From the NCBI RefSeq assembly GCF_007829885.1, contig NZ_VIWW01000001.1, forward strand, positions 2,480,001 through 2,544,000: a stretch of DNA of 64,000 nt. The letters are read 5' to 3'. Positions 25,005 through 33,087 of this stretch are shown piece by piece. This stretch comes from Streptomyces brevispora (GTDB lineage Bacteria; Actinomycetota; Actinomycetes; Streptomycetales; Streptomycetaceae). Each line of letters opens with the position of its first letter. The first letter of the stretch is position 1. The translations under genes and the position numbers were made by a program. The notes beneath the pieces are model-generated. The model made no database searches and had not been told where the DNA came from. It saw nothing but the letters and a program-made list of their open reading frames with translations.

Positions 25005-25460
25005 CTAGCCCTCTTCGGGGAGGTCCCCGACCCGGTTCTCCCACTTGGTGGACAGCACGACCGTGGTGCGGGTGCGCGAGACGCCCCTGGTGCCGCTGAG
25101 CCGCCGGATGGTCTTCTCCAGGCCGTCCACGTCACCGACCCGCACCTTGAGCATGTAGGAGTCGTCGCCTGCGATGAACCAGGCGTCCTCGATCTCGGCG
25201 AGGTCCTTCAGCCGGTGCGCGACGTCCTCGTGGTCCGCGGCGTCGGAGAGCGAGATGCCGATCAGTGCCGTGACCCCGAGGCCGAGCGAGGCGGCGTCGA
25301 CGGTGGCGCGATAGCCGGTGATGACCCCGGCGGTCTCCAGCCGGTTGATCCGGTCGGTGACGCTGGGCCCGGAGAGTCCCACGAGCCGGCCCAGCTCCGC
25401 GTACGAGGCCCTGCCGTTCTCCCTGAGTGCCTGGATGAGCTGCCTGTCCACCGCGTCCAT
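25005..25460 (-). CDS. Lrp/AsnC family transcriptional regulator
   Basis: A 151-residue feast/famine regulator. The N-terminal helix-turn-helix reads MDAVDRQLIQALRENGRASYAELGRLVGLSGPSVTDRINRLETAGVI. The C-terminal RAM domain contains ALIGISLSDAADHEDV, AWFIAGDDSYMLKVRVGDVDGLEKTI and TVVLSTKWENR. The GGAAGG site upstream favours 25460; an ATG at 25478 is the alternative. It lies between mqnE and the UbiX-like gene, 48 bases from mqnE, so they may share a transcript. An inverted repeat TCTAC-GT-GTAGA at 25498-25509 just upstream could be its own site. Confidence 0.93.
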   Translation of the reverse strand: MDAVDRQLIQALRENGRASYAELGRLVGLSGPSVTDRINRLETAGVITGYRATVDAASLGLGVTALIGISLSDAADHEDVAHRLKDLAEIEDAWFIAGDDSYMLKVRVGDVDGLEKTIRRLSGTRGVSRTRTTVVLSTKWENRVGDLPEEG

Positions 25461-25592
25461 GTGGCTGGAACCTTCCATTATTCAGCAGTATCGCGAGTCT
25501 ACGTGTAGAATCTAAGGCATGCAGGCCTCATCGCCTGCAAATCTTCCCGAACATCCAAAAAATGCTTTCGAATCTTCAGGAGTGAAAACACC

Positions 25593-25727
25593 GTGTACAC
25601 GATCGAGATGGCCTACGCCCGGATGCGCGAGCTGCAGGACCTGGCCAACCGCTCGCGTGCCCATCAGCCCGCCGCGGCCCACCGGGTCGACAAGACCCGC
25701 ACCCCCCGCGCCGCCAAGAAGCGCTGA
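25593..25727 (+). CDS. Small conserved-type basic protein, 44 aa
   Basis: A GTG at 25593 with AGGAG ten bases upstream reads VYTIEMAYARMRELQDLANRSR, then a basic Pro/Ala/Arg tail ending RAAKKR. The N-terminal half is a good amphipathic helix and codon use is strongly Streptomyces-like. It lies alone on the plus strand between the divergent AsnC gene and the convergent UbiX gene. I believe it is one of the small proteins conserved at this place in Streptomyces, but its role is unknown. Confidence 0.65.
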   Translation: MYTIEMAYARMRELQDLANRSRAHQPAAAHRVDKTRTPRAAKKR

Positions 25728-25738
25728 CCCCACCCGGA

Positions 25739-26404
25739 TCAGCCACGGGAGCCACCACCGAGCTCTCCCTCCCAACGGCGGTACAGCAGATGCGGCACCC
25801 CTGCCGCGTCCAGCACCCGCCCCGCGACGAAATCCACCAGATCCTGGATATGCGTCGCACCCGCGTAGAACGCCGGAGAGGCGGGCAGCACGACCGCGCC
25901 CGCCTCGTCCAGGGCCACCATGTGCTTGAGCGTCTGACCGCTCAGCGGCGTTTCGCGCACGGCGACGACCAGCTTCCGCCGCTCCTTGAGCGTCACGCTC
26001 GCGGCCCGCTGCAACAGATCCTTCGAGAGCCCGAGCGCCACCCCGGCCACGCACGCCGTCGACGCCGGGACGATCAGCATCCCCTTCGCCGGGTACGACC
26101 CCGAGGACGGCCCCGCGGCCAGATCGCCGGCCGCCCAGTGACGCACACCGGTCACGTCCGCCTCGAAGGTGTTCGGCTTCCCGTCCGCGCCCCGCGCCAG
26201 CCAGCTGCGCAGGTCTTCCTGCCAGTGCGCGTCACGGAACGCGATCCCGGTCTCGTCCAGCAGGGTCAGCCGTGACGCCCGGCTCACCACCAGATCGACG
26301 CTCTCCCCCGCGGCCAGCAGACCGCGCAGCACCGCAGCGGCGAATGGTGTGCCCGAAGCGCCCGAAACCCCGACAATCCAAGGCTGCCGCTGCTGCTGAC
26401 TCAC
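25739..26404 (-). CDS. UbiX-family flavin prenyltransferase
   Basis: A 221-residue flavoprotein: IVGVSGASGTPFAAAVLRGL at the N-terminus, VDLVVSRASRLTL, AKGMLIVPASTACVAGVALGLSKDLLQRAASVTLKERRKLVVAVRETPLS, and the C-terminal DFVAGRVLDAAGVPH. It makes prenylated FMN, the cofactor of UbiD decarboxylases; a UbiD gene lies upstream in the same block, so the pair should decarboxylate 1,4-dihydroxy-6-naphthoate-prenyl intermediates in futalosine menaquinone synthesis. The GTG at 26404 is the likely start. The ribosome site is weak. Confidence 0.94.
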   Translation of the reverse strand: MSQQQRQPWIVGVSGASGTPFAAAVLRGLLAAGESVDLVVSRASRLTLLDETGIAFRDAHWQEDLRSWLARGADGKPNTFEADVTGVRHWAAGDLAAGPSSGSYPAKGMLIVPASTACVAGVALGLSKDLLQRAASVTLKERRKLVVAVRETPLSGQTLKHMVALDEAGAVVLPASPAFYAGATHIQDLVDFVAGRVLDAAGVPHLLYRRWEGELGGGSRG

Positions 26405-26521
26405 TGAAATCCCGGAATCCACGGAACCGAGCCTATCCGGCACGCACCACCCGGAACCGAGCCAGGGGCTCCGCCGCACGACAGGTGCGACAACTTTCGG
26501 CCGCCGACGCCGCCCGGCCGC

Positions 26522-27439
26522 TCAGGCCGTCAGGCCCCGCACCAGCAAATCGAGCAACGCGCACGCGAACAGGGCGATCCCGATGAACCCGTTGACCGAG
26601 AAGAACGCCCGGTTCAGCCGCGACAGATCGTGCGGCCGCACCACCCGGTGCTCGTACACGAAGGCCACGGCGACGATCACCATGCCGATCCAGTAGAAGA
26701 GCCCCGCCTCGGTGGCCAGTCCGAACCAGACCAGCAGGCCCGTCGTCACCACGTGGCACACCCGCGCCCCCCACAGCGCGGCCGGGATACCGAACCGTGC
26801 CGGGACCGAGAGCACCCCGTGGGCCCGGTCGGCCTGCACGTCCTGGCAGGCGAAGATCAGGTCGAAGCCGCCGATCCAGACGCCGACGGCCAGCCCCAGG
26901 ATCACCGCTTCCCACGACCAGCTCCCGGTCACCGCCAGCCAGGCACCGACCGGCCCCATGGCCTGGGCGATCCCCAGGATCGCGTGCGGGTAGTTCGTGA
27001 ACCGCTTCCCGTACGGATAGACCACCATCGGGATCACCGCGAGCGGTGCCAGCACCAGACAGAGCGGGTTCAGCAGCGCCGCCGCACCGAGGAAGACGAC
27101 GACGGCGACGAGCGCACCCGTCCACGCGGAGCGCACCGACACCGCACCCGTCACCAGCTCACGGCCGGCGGTACGCGGGTTACGGGCGTCGATCTCCCGG
27201 TCGATGATCCGGTTCGCGGCCATCGCGAAGGTACGCAGCCCGACCATGGCGACGGTGACGAGCAGCAGCGTGACCCAGTGGACCGACTCGTCGTCCCGGA
27301 ACATCGCGGCCAGGGCGGCGATGAACGCGAAGGGCAGCGCGAAGACCGAGTGCTCGATCATCACGAGCCGCAGGAACGCCTTGACCTTGCTGTTCGGTTG
27401 CGCGGACCCCGAGCCCAGGGTCGCTTCGGCTGCGGTCAC
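26522..27439 (-). CDS. mqnP: UbiA-like prenyltransferase, menaquinone pathway
   Basis: A 305-residue polytopic membrane enzyme of the UbiA superfamily. The two Asp-rich motifs are NRIIDREIDARNPRTAGR (first) and DLIFACQDVQADRAHG (second), both needed for Mg-diphosphate binding. About eight or nine membrane helices are evident. It attaches the isoprenoid tail to dihydroxynaphthoate in the futalosine pathway. The GTG at 27439 overlaps the UbiD stop as GTGA and has GAAGGA nine bases upstream. The ATG six codons earlier would overlap UbiD by 22 bases. Confidence 0.94.
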   Translation of the reverse strand: MTAAEATLGSGSAQPNSKVKAFLRLVMIEHSVFALPFAFIAALAAMFRDDESVHWVTLLLVTVAMVGLRTFAMAANRIIDREIDARNPRTAGRELVTGAVSVRSAWTGALVAVVVFLGAAALLNPLCLVLAPLAVIPMVVYPYGKRFTNYPHAILGIAQAMGPVGAWLAVTGSWSWEAVILGLAVGVWIGGFDLIFACQDVQADRAHGVLSVPARFGIPAALWGARVCHVVTTGLLVWFGLATEAGLFYWIGMVIVAVAFVYEHRVVRPHDLSRLNRAFFSVNGFIGIALFACALLDLLVRGLTA

Positions 27440-28893
27440 AGTCCGTATTCCTTCCATCGTCGCGTCACCCGATCGGAGGTCTCGGGGTCGGACTCGACCA
27501 TGTCCGGCCAGCCACCGTCCCGGGTGTAGCCCTCCTCGGGCCACTTCTTCGTCGCGTCGACACCGGCCTTGCCGCCCCAGAACTGCTGGTAGGAGGCATG
27601 GTCGAGATGGTCGACGGGCCCCTCGGCAACGGTCAGGTCCCGCGCGTAGTCGGTGTTGCCCAGCGCCCGCCAGGACACCTCGTGCAGATCGTGGACATCG
27701 CAGTCGGAGTCCACCACGACGATCAGCTTGGTCAGCGACATCATGTGCGCGCCCCAGATGGCACTCATCACCTTCTGGGCGTGCTTCGGGTACTTCTTGT
27801 CGATCGAGACGATCGCACAGTTGTGGAAACCGCCGGACTCGGGCAGGTGGTAGTCCACGATGTCCGGCACGATGATCTTGAGCAGCGGCAGGAAGAACCG
27901 CTCGGTGGCCCGCCCCAGCGGCCCGTCCTCGGTCGGCGGCCGGCCCACCACGATCGACTGGAGCAGCGGACGCTTCCGCATCGTCACGCAGTCGATGGTC
28001 AGCGCGGGGAACGGCTCCTGCGGCGTGTAGAAGCCGGTGTGGTCGCCGAACGGCCCCTCGGGCAGCATCTCTCCGGGCTCCAGCCATCCCTCGATGACGA
28101 CCTCGGCCTGCGCGGGGACCTGGAGCGGGACGGTCTTGCAGTCGACCATCTCGATGCGCTTGCCCTGGATGAACCCGGCGAACAGGTACTCGTCGATGTC
28201 CCCGGGCAGTGGTGCGGTGGAGGCGTACGTCACCGCGGGCGGCGCCCCGAAGGCGATGGCGACCGGCAGCCGCTCACCGCGCTTGGCGGCGACCTGGTAG
28301 TGGTTGCGGCTGTCCTTGTGGATCTGCCAGTGCATCCCGATGGTGCGGCGGTCGTGGCGCTGGAGCCGGTAGAGCCCCAGATTCCGTACGCCGGTCTCGG
28401 GGTGCTTGGTGTGCGTGAGCCCCAGGTTGAAGAACGAGCCGCCGTCCTTGGGCCAGGTGAACAGCGCGGGCAGCCGGTCGAGGTCCACGTCGTCGCCGGT
28501 GAGGACGACCTCCTGCACGGGGGCGTTCTCGGACTTCACCTTCTTCGGCGGCACGTGAACCATCGTCCCGAGCTTGCCGAAGGCCTCCCGGACCCCGACG
28601 AAGCCGTGCGGCAGCTCCGGCTTGAGCAGCCCGCCGATCTTGTCGCTGATCTCCGCGTACGACTTCAACCCGAGCGCCTTGAGCAGCCGCTTGTCGGTGC
28701 CGAACACGTTCATGGCCAGGGGCATCGATGAGCCCTTGACGTTCTCGAAGAGCAGCGCGGGCCCGCCGGCCTTGTTCACCCGGTCGACGATCTCACCGAC
28801 CTCCAGGTAGGGGTCGACCTCGGCCTTGATGCGCTTGAGCTCGCCCTCGCGCTCCAGCGCCCGGAGGAGGGATCGCAGATCGTCGTAAGCCAT
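27436..28893 (-). CDS. UbiD-family decarboxylase, menaquinone pathway
   Basis: A 485-residue UbiD-type prenyl-FMN-dependent decarboxylase of full length. Marks are AYDDLRSLLRALEREGELKRI, PALLFENVKGS, NLGLYRLQRHDRRTIGMHWQIHKDS (R-x-H-x-R-x-x-G-MH prFMN/Mn site), PEGPFGDHTGFYTP with the catalytic Glu region and AIWGAHMMSLTKLIVVVD. Gene order UbiD-UbiA-UbiX with overlap identifies the menaquinone role (MqnL-like) rather than ubiquinone synthesis. Translation of the next gene is coupled through GTGA. Confidence 0.94.
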   Translation of the reverse strand: MAYDDLRSLLRALEREGELKRIKAEVDPYLEVGEIVDRVNKAGGPALLFENVKGSSMPLAMNVFGTDKRLLKALGLKSYAEISDKIGGLLKPELPHGFVGVREAFGKLGTMVHVPPKKVKSENAPVQEVVLTGDDVDLDRLPALFTWPKDGGSFFNLGLTHTKHPETGVRNLGLYRLQRHDRRTIGMHWQIHKDSRNHYQVAAKRGERLPVAIAFGAPPAVTYASTAPLPGDIDEYLFAGFIQGKRIEMVDCKTVPLQVPAQAEVVIEGWLEPGEMLPEGPFGDHTGFYTPQEPFPALTIDCVTMRKRPLLQSIVVGRPPTEDGPLGRATERFFLPLLKIIVPDIVDYHLPESGGFHNCAIVSIDKKYPKHAQKVMSAIWGAHMMSLTKLIVVVDSDCDVHDLHEVSWRALGNTDYARDLTVAEGPVDHLDHASYQQFWGGKAGVDATKKWPEEGYTRDGGWPDMVESDPETSDRVTRRWKEYGL

Positions 28894-29092
28894 GCCGTCC
28901 AGTCTGACATCCCCCCTGACGTCGGCCGCCGGGGCTCCCCCGCCACGCCCCCGTGTGCGGGTGCCGTCGCCGGGCCGCCCGCCCCGCGGCCACCATCTGG
29001 CGCGCCAAATGTGGCCGTCGGGGAAGGCGGTGTCGCCGCCGTCGTGGACCCACGGCCCGGAGCGGCATCACCGCATCCGGGACGACGTCACG
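28894..29092. other. UbiD promoter region with palindrome
   Basis: No gene is supported here. A near-perfect palindrome lies at 28988-29016 (GGCCAC...TGGCGCGCCA...TGGCC with one bulged base). The rest is GC-rich spacer. Confidence 0.5.
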
Positions 29093-29311
29093 TCAACGCC
29101 GTTGGTGATCAGGGGTGTTGGCGTCGGCCAGCAATTGGTCATACAGCCCGGCCGCGGATCCGGTCACCTCTGTGTGCGCCACATTCGTGCGAGGCACGGG
29201 TCGCGATTCGTCTCCGAGCACCAGGTCGGGGTCGAACATGACGATGGTCACCGCGACGATGAGCATGATCACCGGTCCGGCGATCATGGCGAGGAGGGTC
29301 CGGCCGGCCGT
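29093..29311 (-). pseudogene. MHYT-protein C-terminal fragment (inverted)
   Basis: On the minus strand the frame reads TLLAMIAGPVIMLIVAVTIVMFDPDLVLGD, then an Arg/Pro/Ala tail ending in TGA at 29093. A last membrane helix followed by VMFDP-LVLGD is how MHYT-domain membrane proteins of Streptomyces end. There is no start and nothing of the rest of the protein on this strand. The rest of the same kind of gene is found on the opposite strand next to it. Confidence 0.55.
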
Positions 29312-29344
29312 GCGGCGTCCGTCCGACGCGTCACCCGTTCCTCC

Positions 29345-29620
29345 GGTTCGGACATCTCGTACGACAGCCCGCTGACGCTGCTGAGCCTCGCTGTCGCCAC
29401 CGCCGTCACCGCCGTGGGCGTCTTCCTCGTCGGCCACCTGGGATCGCGGGTGAAGGTCCTGGCCGTGGCCGGAGTGCTCATGGGGCTGGGGGTCGCGGCC
29501 ATGCACTACATCGGAATGGCCGCCATGCGGGTGCACGGCCGCATGCACTACGACACGGCGACCGTGGCCCTGTCCGTGCTCATCGCACCCGTACGCGTAC
29601 CTGCTCGCCGTGGGGCGTAA
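29345..29620 (+). pseudogene. MHYT-domain fragment (middle part)
   Basis: On the plus strand the frame reads DISYDSPLTLLSLAVATAVT, a second helix (VLAVAGVLMGLGVAAMHYIGMAAM) with the signature MHYIGM, then TVALSVLIA before the frame degrades to a stop at 29620. This is the middle of an MHYT sensor, lacking the first MHYT unit and the C-terminus. No start or ribosome site is present. The C-terminal piece lies inverted just to the left. Confidence 0.65.
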
Positions 29621-29699
29621 CCGCCACCGGCTACCCTTGGGGCCCGTCACCGGGGCGGGGCTCTGCCCCGCCAACTCTCCTCGGGGGGACTCTTCCACC

Positions 29700-30104
29700 A
29701 TGCTCCGGGCCCTGATCTATCTCCTGCCGTTCGCGCTGACGATCTACGCGTTCATCGACTGCCTGAACACCCCGGAGGACGAGGCCAAGCACCTGCCGAA
29801 GGTGGCCTGGGTCTTCATCATCCTGCTGTTCTGGGTCGTCGGCCCGATCGTGTGGCTGGCCGCGGGCAAGATGCGCGAGGTGCCCGCCGACGGCCGTACG
29901 CCCTCCGAATGGCACCGCAGCCGGCGCAACCGGTGGGTGGCGCCGGACGACAACCCCGACTTCCTCAAGTCCCTGAAGGACGAGAACAAGAAGGACGAGT
30001 CGCTCCTGAAGGACTGGGAGGCGGACCTGCGCCGCCGGGAGGACGAGCTCAAGCGGCGCGACAGCGGGGCGGGTCCGGAGGGGTCGGCGCCGCCCGCCTC
30101 GTGA
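29700..30104 (+). CDS. PLDc_N domain-containing membrane protein
   Basis: A 134-residue protein with two N-terminal membrane helices (LIYLLPFALTIYAFIDCL and VAWVFIILLFWVVGPIVWLAAG) joined by the NTPEDEAKHLPK loop, the pattern of the PLDc_N (phospholipase D nuclease N-terminal) family, found as small stand-alone proteins in actinobacteria. The C-terminal 70 residues are charged and coiled-coil-like (DENKKDESLLKDWEADLRRREDELKRRD). The ATG at 29700 is preceded by a GGGGGGA stretch at ten bases. Function unknown. Confidence 0.87.
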   Translation: MLRALIYLLPFALTIYAFIDCLNTPEDEAKHLPKVAWVFIILLFWVVGPIVWLAAGKMREVPADGRTPSEWHRSRRNRWVAPDDNPDFLKSLKDENKKDESLLKDWEADLRRREDELKRRDSGAGPEGSAPPAS

Positions 30105-30127
30105 CGCGGGAAGCGTCCTGTGCACGG

Positions 30128-30167
30128 ACGGCTGCCCATACCCGCGGGACGGGGTGTGGGCAGCCGT
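30128..30167. terminator. Bidirectional hairpin terminator
   Basis: A 16-bp stem with one G-U pair (30128-30143 with 30152-30167) lies between the convergent PLDc_N and ccsB genes, with TTTG on one side. Confidence 0.75.
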
Positions 30168-30220
30168 TTGAACGAACCGGGCTGTCCGCGGGGTGCGTAC
30201 CGCACCCGTGACGTGAGGTC

Positions 30221-31303
30221 TCAGACGCCGGCGTAGGAGTGCTTGCCGGTGACGAAGATGTTCACGCCGTAGTAGTTGAAGATCCAGCAGCCGAAGGCGA
30301 TCAGCGCCAGGTAGGCGGCCTTGCGGCCCTTCCAGCCGGCGGTGGCGCGGGCGTGCAGGTAGCAGGCGTAGGCGACCCAGGTGATGAAGGACCAGACCTC
30401 CTTGGGGTCCCAGCCCCAGTAGCGGCCCCAGGCGTCTCCCGCCCAGATCGCGCCCGCGATGATCGTGAACGTCCACAGCGGGAAGACAGCCGCGTTGATC
30501 CGGTACGAGAACTTGTCGAGGCTCGACGCGGCGGGCAGCCGGGAGAGCACGGACTCGGCGAACGCGCCCGGCCGGCCCCCGTTGGCGAGCTTGCTCTCGT
30601 AGCTGTCGCGGAAGAGGTACATCAGGGTGGCGACCCCGCCGAGGAAGAACACGGCACCGCAGATGATCGCGGTGGAGACGTGGATCCACAGCCAGTACGA
30701 GTGCAGTGCGGGCACCAGTTGGTCGCTGGAGGTGTACAGCACGGTGGTCGCGATACCGAGGTCCAGCAGGACGACGGTGACCAGGATCAGCCCCATCCAG
30801 CGGACGTTCTTCCTCAGCGCCAGCAGGGTCAGGTACGTGCCGACCGCCACCGCCGAGAAGGTGATGGAGAACTCGTACATGTTGCCCCAGGGGGCACGCT
30901 CCACGGACAGGGCTCGGGTGATGACGCCGCCGGCCTGGACGAGGAAGGCGAGCACGGTCATGGAGACCGCGATCCGCCCGTAGAGGTCGCCCTTGAACGT
31001 GCCGCCGGCCGCGCCGGGCCCGTCCGGGACGTCGCGGGACCCGGCCGCGGAACGGGTGATGATCTTCGGCCGGTCCAGTACGGCGGTGGTCCCGGCCCTC
31101 TGCGCGACCTCCACCTTCACCGTCGCGGCGACGGCTTCCCGCGTGGTCAGCGCTGCGGCGGTGCGGCCGACCTTGCTGCGGCTGCCGAACACCCACTCCG
31201 CGATGTGCGCGAAGAAGGCCAGCGTGTAGACGGCCATCGACGAATAGATCAGCACATTGCTGGTGTGTGCCAGGTTCTCATTGGTTGCGGCGGCGAGATT
31301 CAC
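30221..31303 (-). CDS. ccsB: Cytochrome c biogenesis protein CcsB (ResC)
   Basis: A 360-residue polytopic membrane protein of system II cytochrome c maturation. The tryptophan-rich haem-handling motif GDAWGRYWGWDPKEVWSFITW is complete, with flanking WGNMYEFS and His residues in ALHSYWLWIHV and ARATAGWKGRKAAY. Eight or so helices are visible. With ResB it forms the synthetase that moves haem and ligates it to apocytochrome c outside the membrane. The GTG start overlaps the resB stop (GTGA, 31300-31303). Confidence 0.95.
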   Translation of the reverse strand: MNLAAATNENLAHTSNVLIYSSMAVYTLAFFAHIAEWVFGSRSKVGRTAAALTTREAVAATVKVEVAQRAGTTAVLDRPKIITRSAAGSRDVPDGPGAAGGTFKGDLYGRIAVSMTVLAFLVQAGGVITRALSVERAPWGNMYEFSITFSAVAVGTYLTLLALRKNVRWMGLILVTVVLLDLGIATTVLYTSSDQLVPALHSYWLWIHVSTAIICGAVFFLGGVATLMYLFRDSYESKLANGGRPGAFAESVLSRLPAASSLDKFSYRINAAVFPLWTFTIIAGAIWAGDAWGRYWGWDPKEVWSFITWVAYACYLHARATAGWKGRKAAYLALIAFGCWIFNYYGVNIFVTGKHSYAGV

Positions 31304-33081
31304 TTCTCAGCCCCTTCGGAAGGTGCTACGGAGGACGCGTCGACGACGTCGGGGTCCGGATCGGGTTCGGGGTCGGTGTCAGGGCCGGGCGCGGTGGGCG
31401 CCACGGCGTTGAGCGTGACCGCGAGATCGGCCAGCTCCTCGGGAAGCTTCGCGGACTCGCTGCGGCCGAGCCCGGCCATCTCGACGACGGTGACGCCGTC
31501 GCTGCCGCGTACGGCCCGGACCCAGACCCGGCGCCGCTGGATGAACAGGGAACCGGCGAGACCGGCGATCGCACCGATGGCCCCGGTGAGCGCCCAGCCG
31601 CTGGCGGGCTGCTCCGAGATCTGGAAGCTGGCCCACTCGTCGAGGCCCTCGAAGGTGATCGAGCCGGCCCCGTCGGGCAGCTTCATCGTCTCGCCGATGA
31701 GCAGTCGCTGCTTGAGCTGCCCGCCCTTGGAGTCCTTGAACTCCTTCATCTTGCGCTTGTCCAGCTGGTACACGTTCTGCGCCAGCCCGGAGTCGGGTCC
31801 GAGGTAGCCGTGGAAGCCGTTGAGGGCCAGCACGGGCATGTCGGCGGCCGGGAACTGCGAGAACATCGTGCCCTTGCCGTTGCCCGCGAAGGTCGGCACG
31901 AAGAACGCCTGGAAACCGAGCTGGTCCCGCTTGCCGTTCTTGTCCCTGTAGCCGTCCAGGACCTTGATCGCACCGCTGGAGGTGACGTTGTTGTCGATCG
32001 GCAGCAACGGCACGGCGGCCTTGTAGACCTCCTTGCCCCTGCCGTCCTTGACGGAGACGACGGGCGCGTAGCCGTGGGCGTTGAGATAGACCTTGGTGCC
32101 GTCGACGACGAGGGGCTCGTTGACCTTGATGACGGACTTCTTCGGCTTGCCGTACGCGCCCTCGGAGTACGTGACATGCGCCTCGTAGGTGCGCGGCGTA
32201 CCGATCTGCGGGCCGCTGCGCTCGTACGTGCCGATGAACTTGTCGAGGGTGAAGCTGAAGGGGACCAGCGAGTCGTTGTCGAAGAGCGATCCGGACTTGA
32301 AGTCGTCGTACTGGGTGATCGTGTTGGAGAAGCCGTCGCCCTCGACGATCAGCTTGCCGCCCTCGGACTTGAAGAGCTGACCCAGGGCGAAGGCCACCAG
32401 CATCACGATGAGCGCGATGTGGAACATCAGGTTCCCGGCCTCGCGCAGATAGCCCTTCTCGGCGGCGACCGCGTCCCCGTCGACATGGGCGCGGTAGCGG
32501 CGCTTGCGCATCATGCCGAGCGCGGCCTCGCGGACCTGCTCGGGATCGGCCTCGGTGCGCCAGGTGGTGTACGCGGGCAGCCTGGTCAGCCGCTTGGGGG
32601 CGCCCGGCGGGCGGCTGCGCAGCTGGCCGACGAAGGTGCCGGTGCGCGGCACGATGCAGCCGATGAGCGAGACGAACAGCAGGATGTAGATCGCGGAGAA
32701 CCACACCGAGCTGTAGACGTCGAAGAACTGGAGCTTCTCGTAGATCGGCGAGACGGTGGTGTGCAGCCCCTTGAAGGTCTGCACCTTGAGCTCGTCGACG
32801 CTGTTCTGCGGGATCAGTGAGCCGGGGATGGCGCCGAGCGACAGCAGGAACAAGAGGATCAGCGCGACCCGCATGGAGGTGAGCTGCCGCCAGAACCAGC
32901 GGACCCAGCCGATGATCCCCATGGCCGGCAGAGCGGCCAGGGACTCCTCGCGCGGGGCGGTGGAGAGCTGGGAACCGGCGGCGCCGAGCTCACGGGCGGT
33001 GTCCCGGTCCTGCTCGGCGCGCACCTCCCGCTCGTCGGGGCGCTCGCGCTCCTGGGGCGGGTTGGACTTGGTGTTGCTCAT
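31300..33081 (-). CDS. resB: Cytochrome c biogenesis protein ResB
   Basis: A 593-residue ResB/Ccs1 protein. Early helices lie in WVRWFWRQLTSMRVALILLFLLSLGAIPGSLIPQ and VWFSAIYILLFVSLIGCIVPR. A third follows in LMFHIALIVMLVAFALGQLF, and a large extracytoplasmic domain leads to a last helix in GWALTGAIGAIAGLAGSLF with the RRRVWVRA tail. It pairs with CcsB for haem attachment to c-type cytochromes. The N-terminal 65 residues are hydrophilic and variable, and the C-terminus is acidic (PDTDPEPDPDPD). The gene is second-last in a four-gene unit ResA-CcdA-ResB-CcsB. Confidence 0.95.
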   Translation of the reverse strand: MSNTKSNPPQERERPDEREVRAEQDRDTARELGAAGSQLSTAPREESLAALPAMGIIGWVRWFWRQLTSMRVALILLFLLSLGAIPGSLIPQNSVDELKVQTFKGLHTTVSPIYEKLQFFDVYSSVWFSAIYILLFVSLIGCIVPRTGTFVGQLRSRPPGAPKRLTRLPAYTTWRTEADPEQVREAALGMMRKRRYRAHVDGDAVAAEKGYLREAGNLMFHIALIVMLVAFALGQLFKSEGGKLIVEGDGFSNTITQYDDFKSGSLFDNDSLVPFSFTLDKFIGTYERSGPQIGTPRTYEAHVTYSEGAYGKPKKSVIKVNEPLVVDGTKVYLNAHGYAPVVSVKDGRGKEVYKAAVPLLPIDNNVTSSGAIKVLDGYRDKNGKRDQLGFQAFFVPTFAGNGKGTMFSQFPAADMPVLALNGFHGYLGPDSGLAQNVYQLDKRKMKEFKDSKGGQLKQRLLIGETMKLPDGAGSITFEGLDEWASFQISEQPASGWALTGAIGAIAGLAGSLFIQRRRVWVRAVRGSDGVTVVEMAGLGRSESAKLPEELADLAVTLNAVAPTAPGPDTDPEPDPDPDVVDASSVAPSEGAEK

Positions 33082-33087
33082 TGGAAC

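Noticed and set aside
29610..29699. Longer start for the PLDc_N gene
   Set aside because: Upstream in-frame residues are Gly/Pro-rich. The ATG at 29700 opens the first membrane helix.
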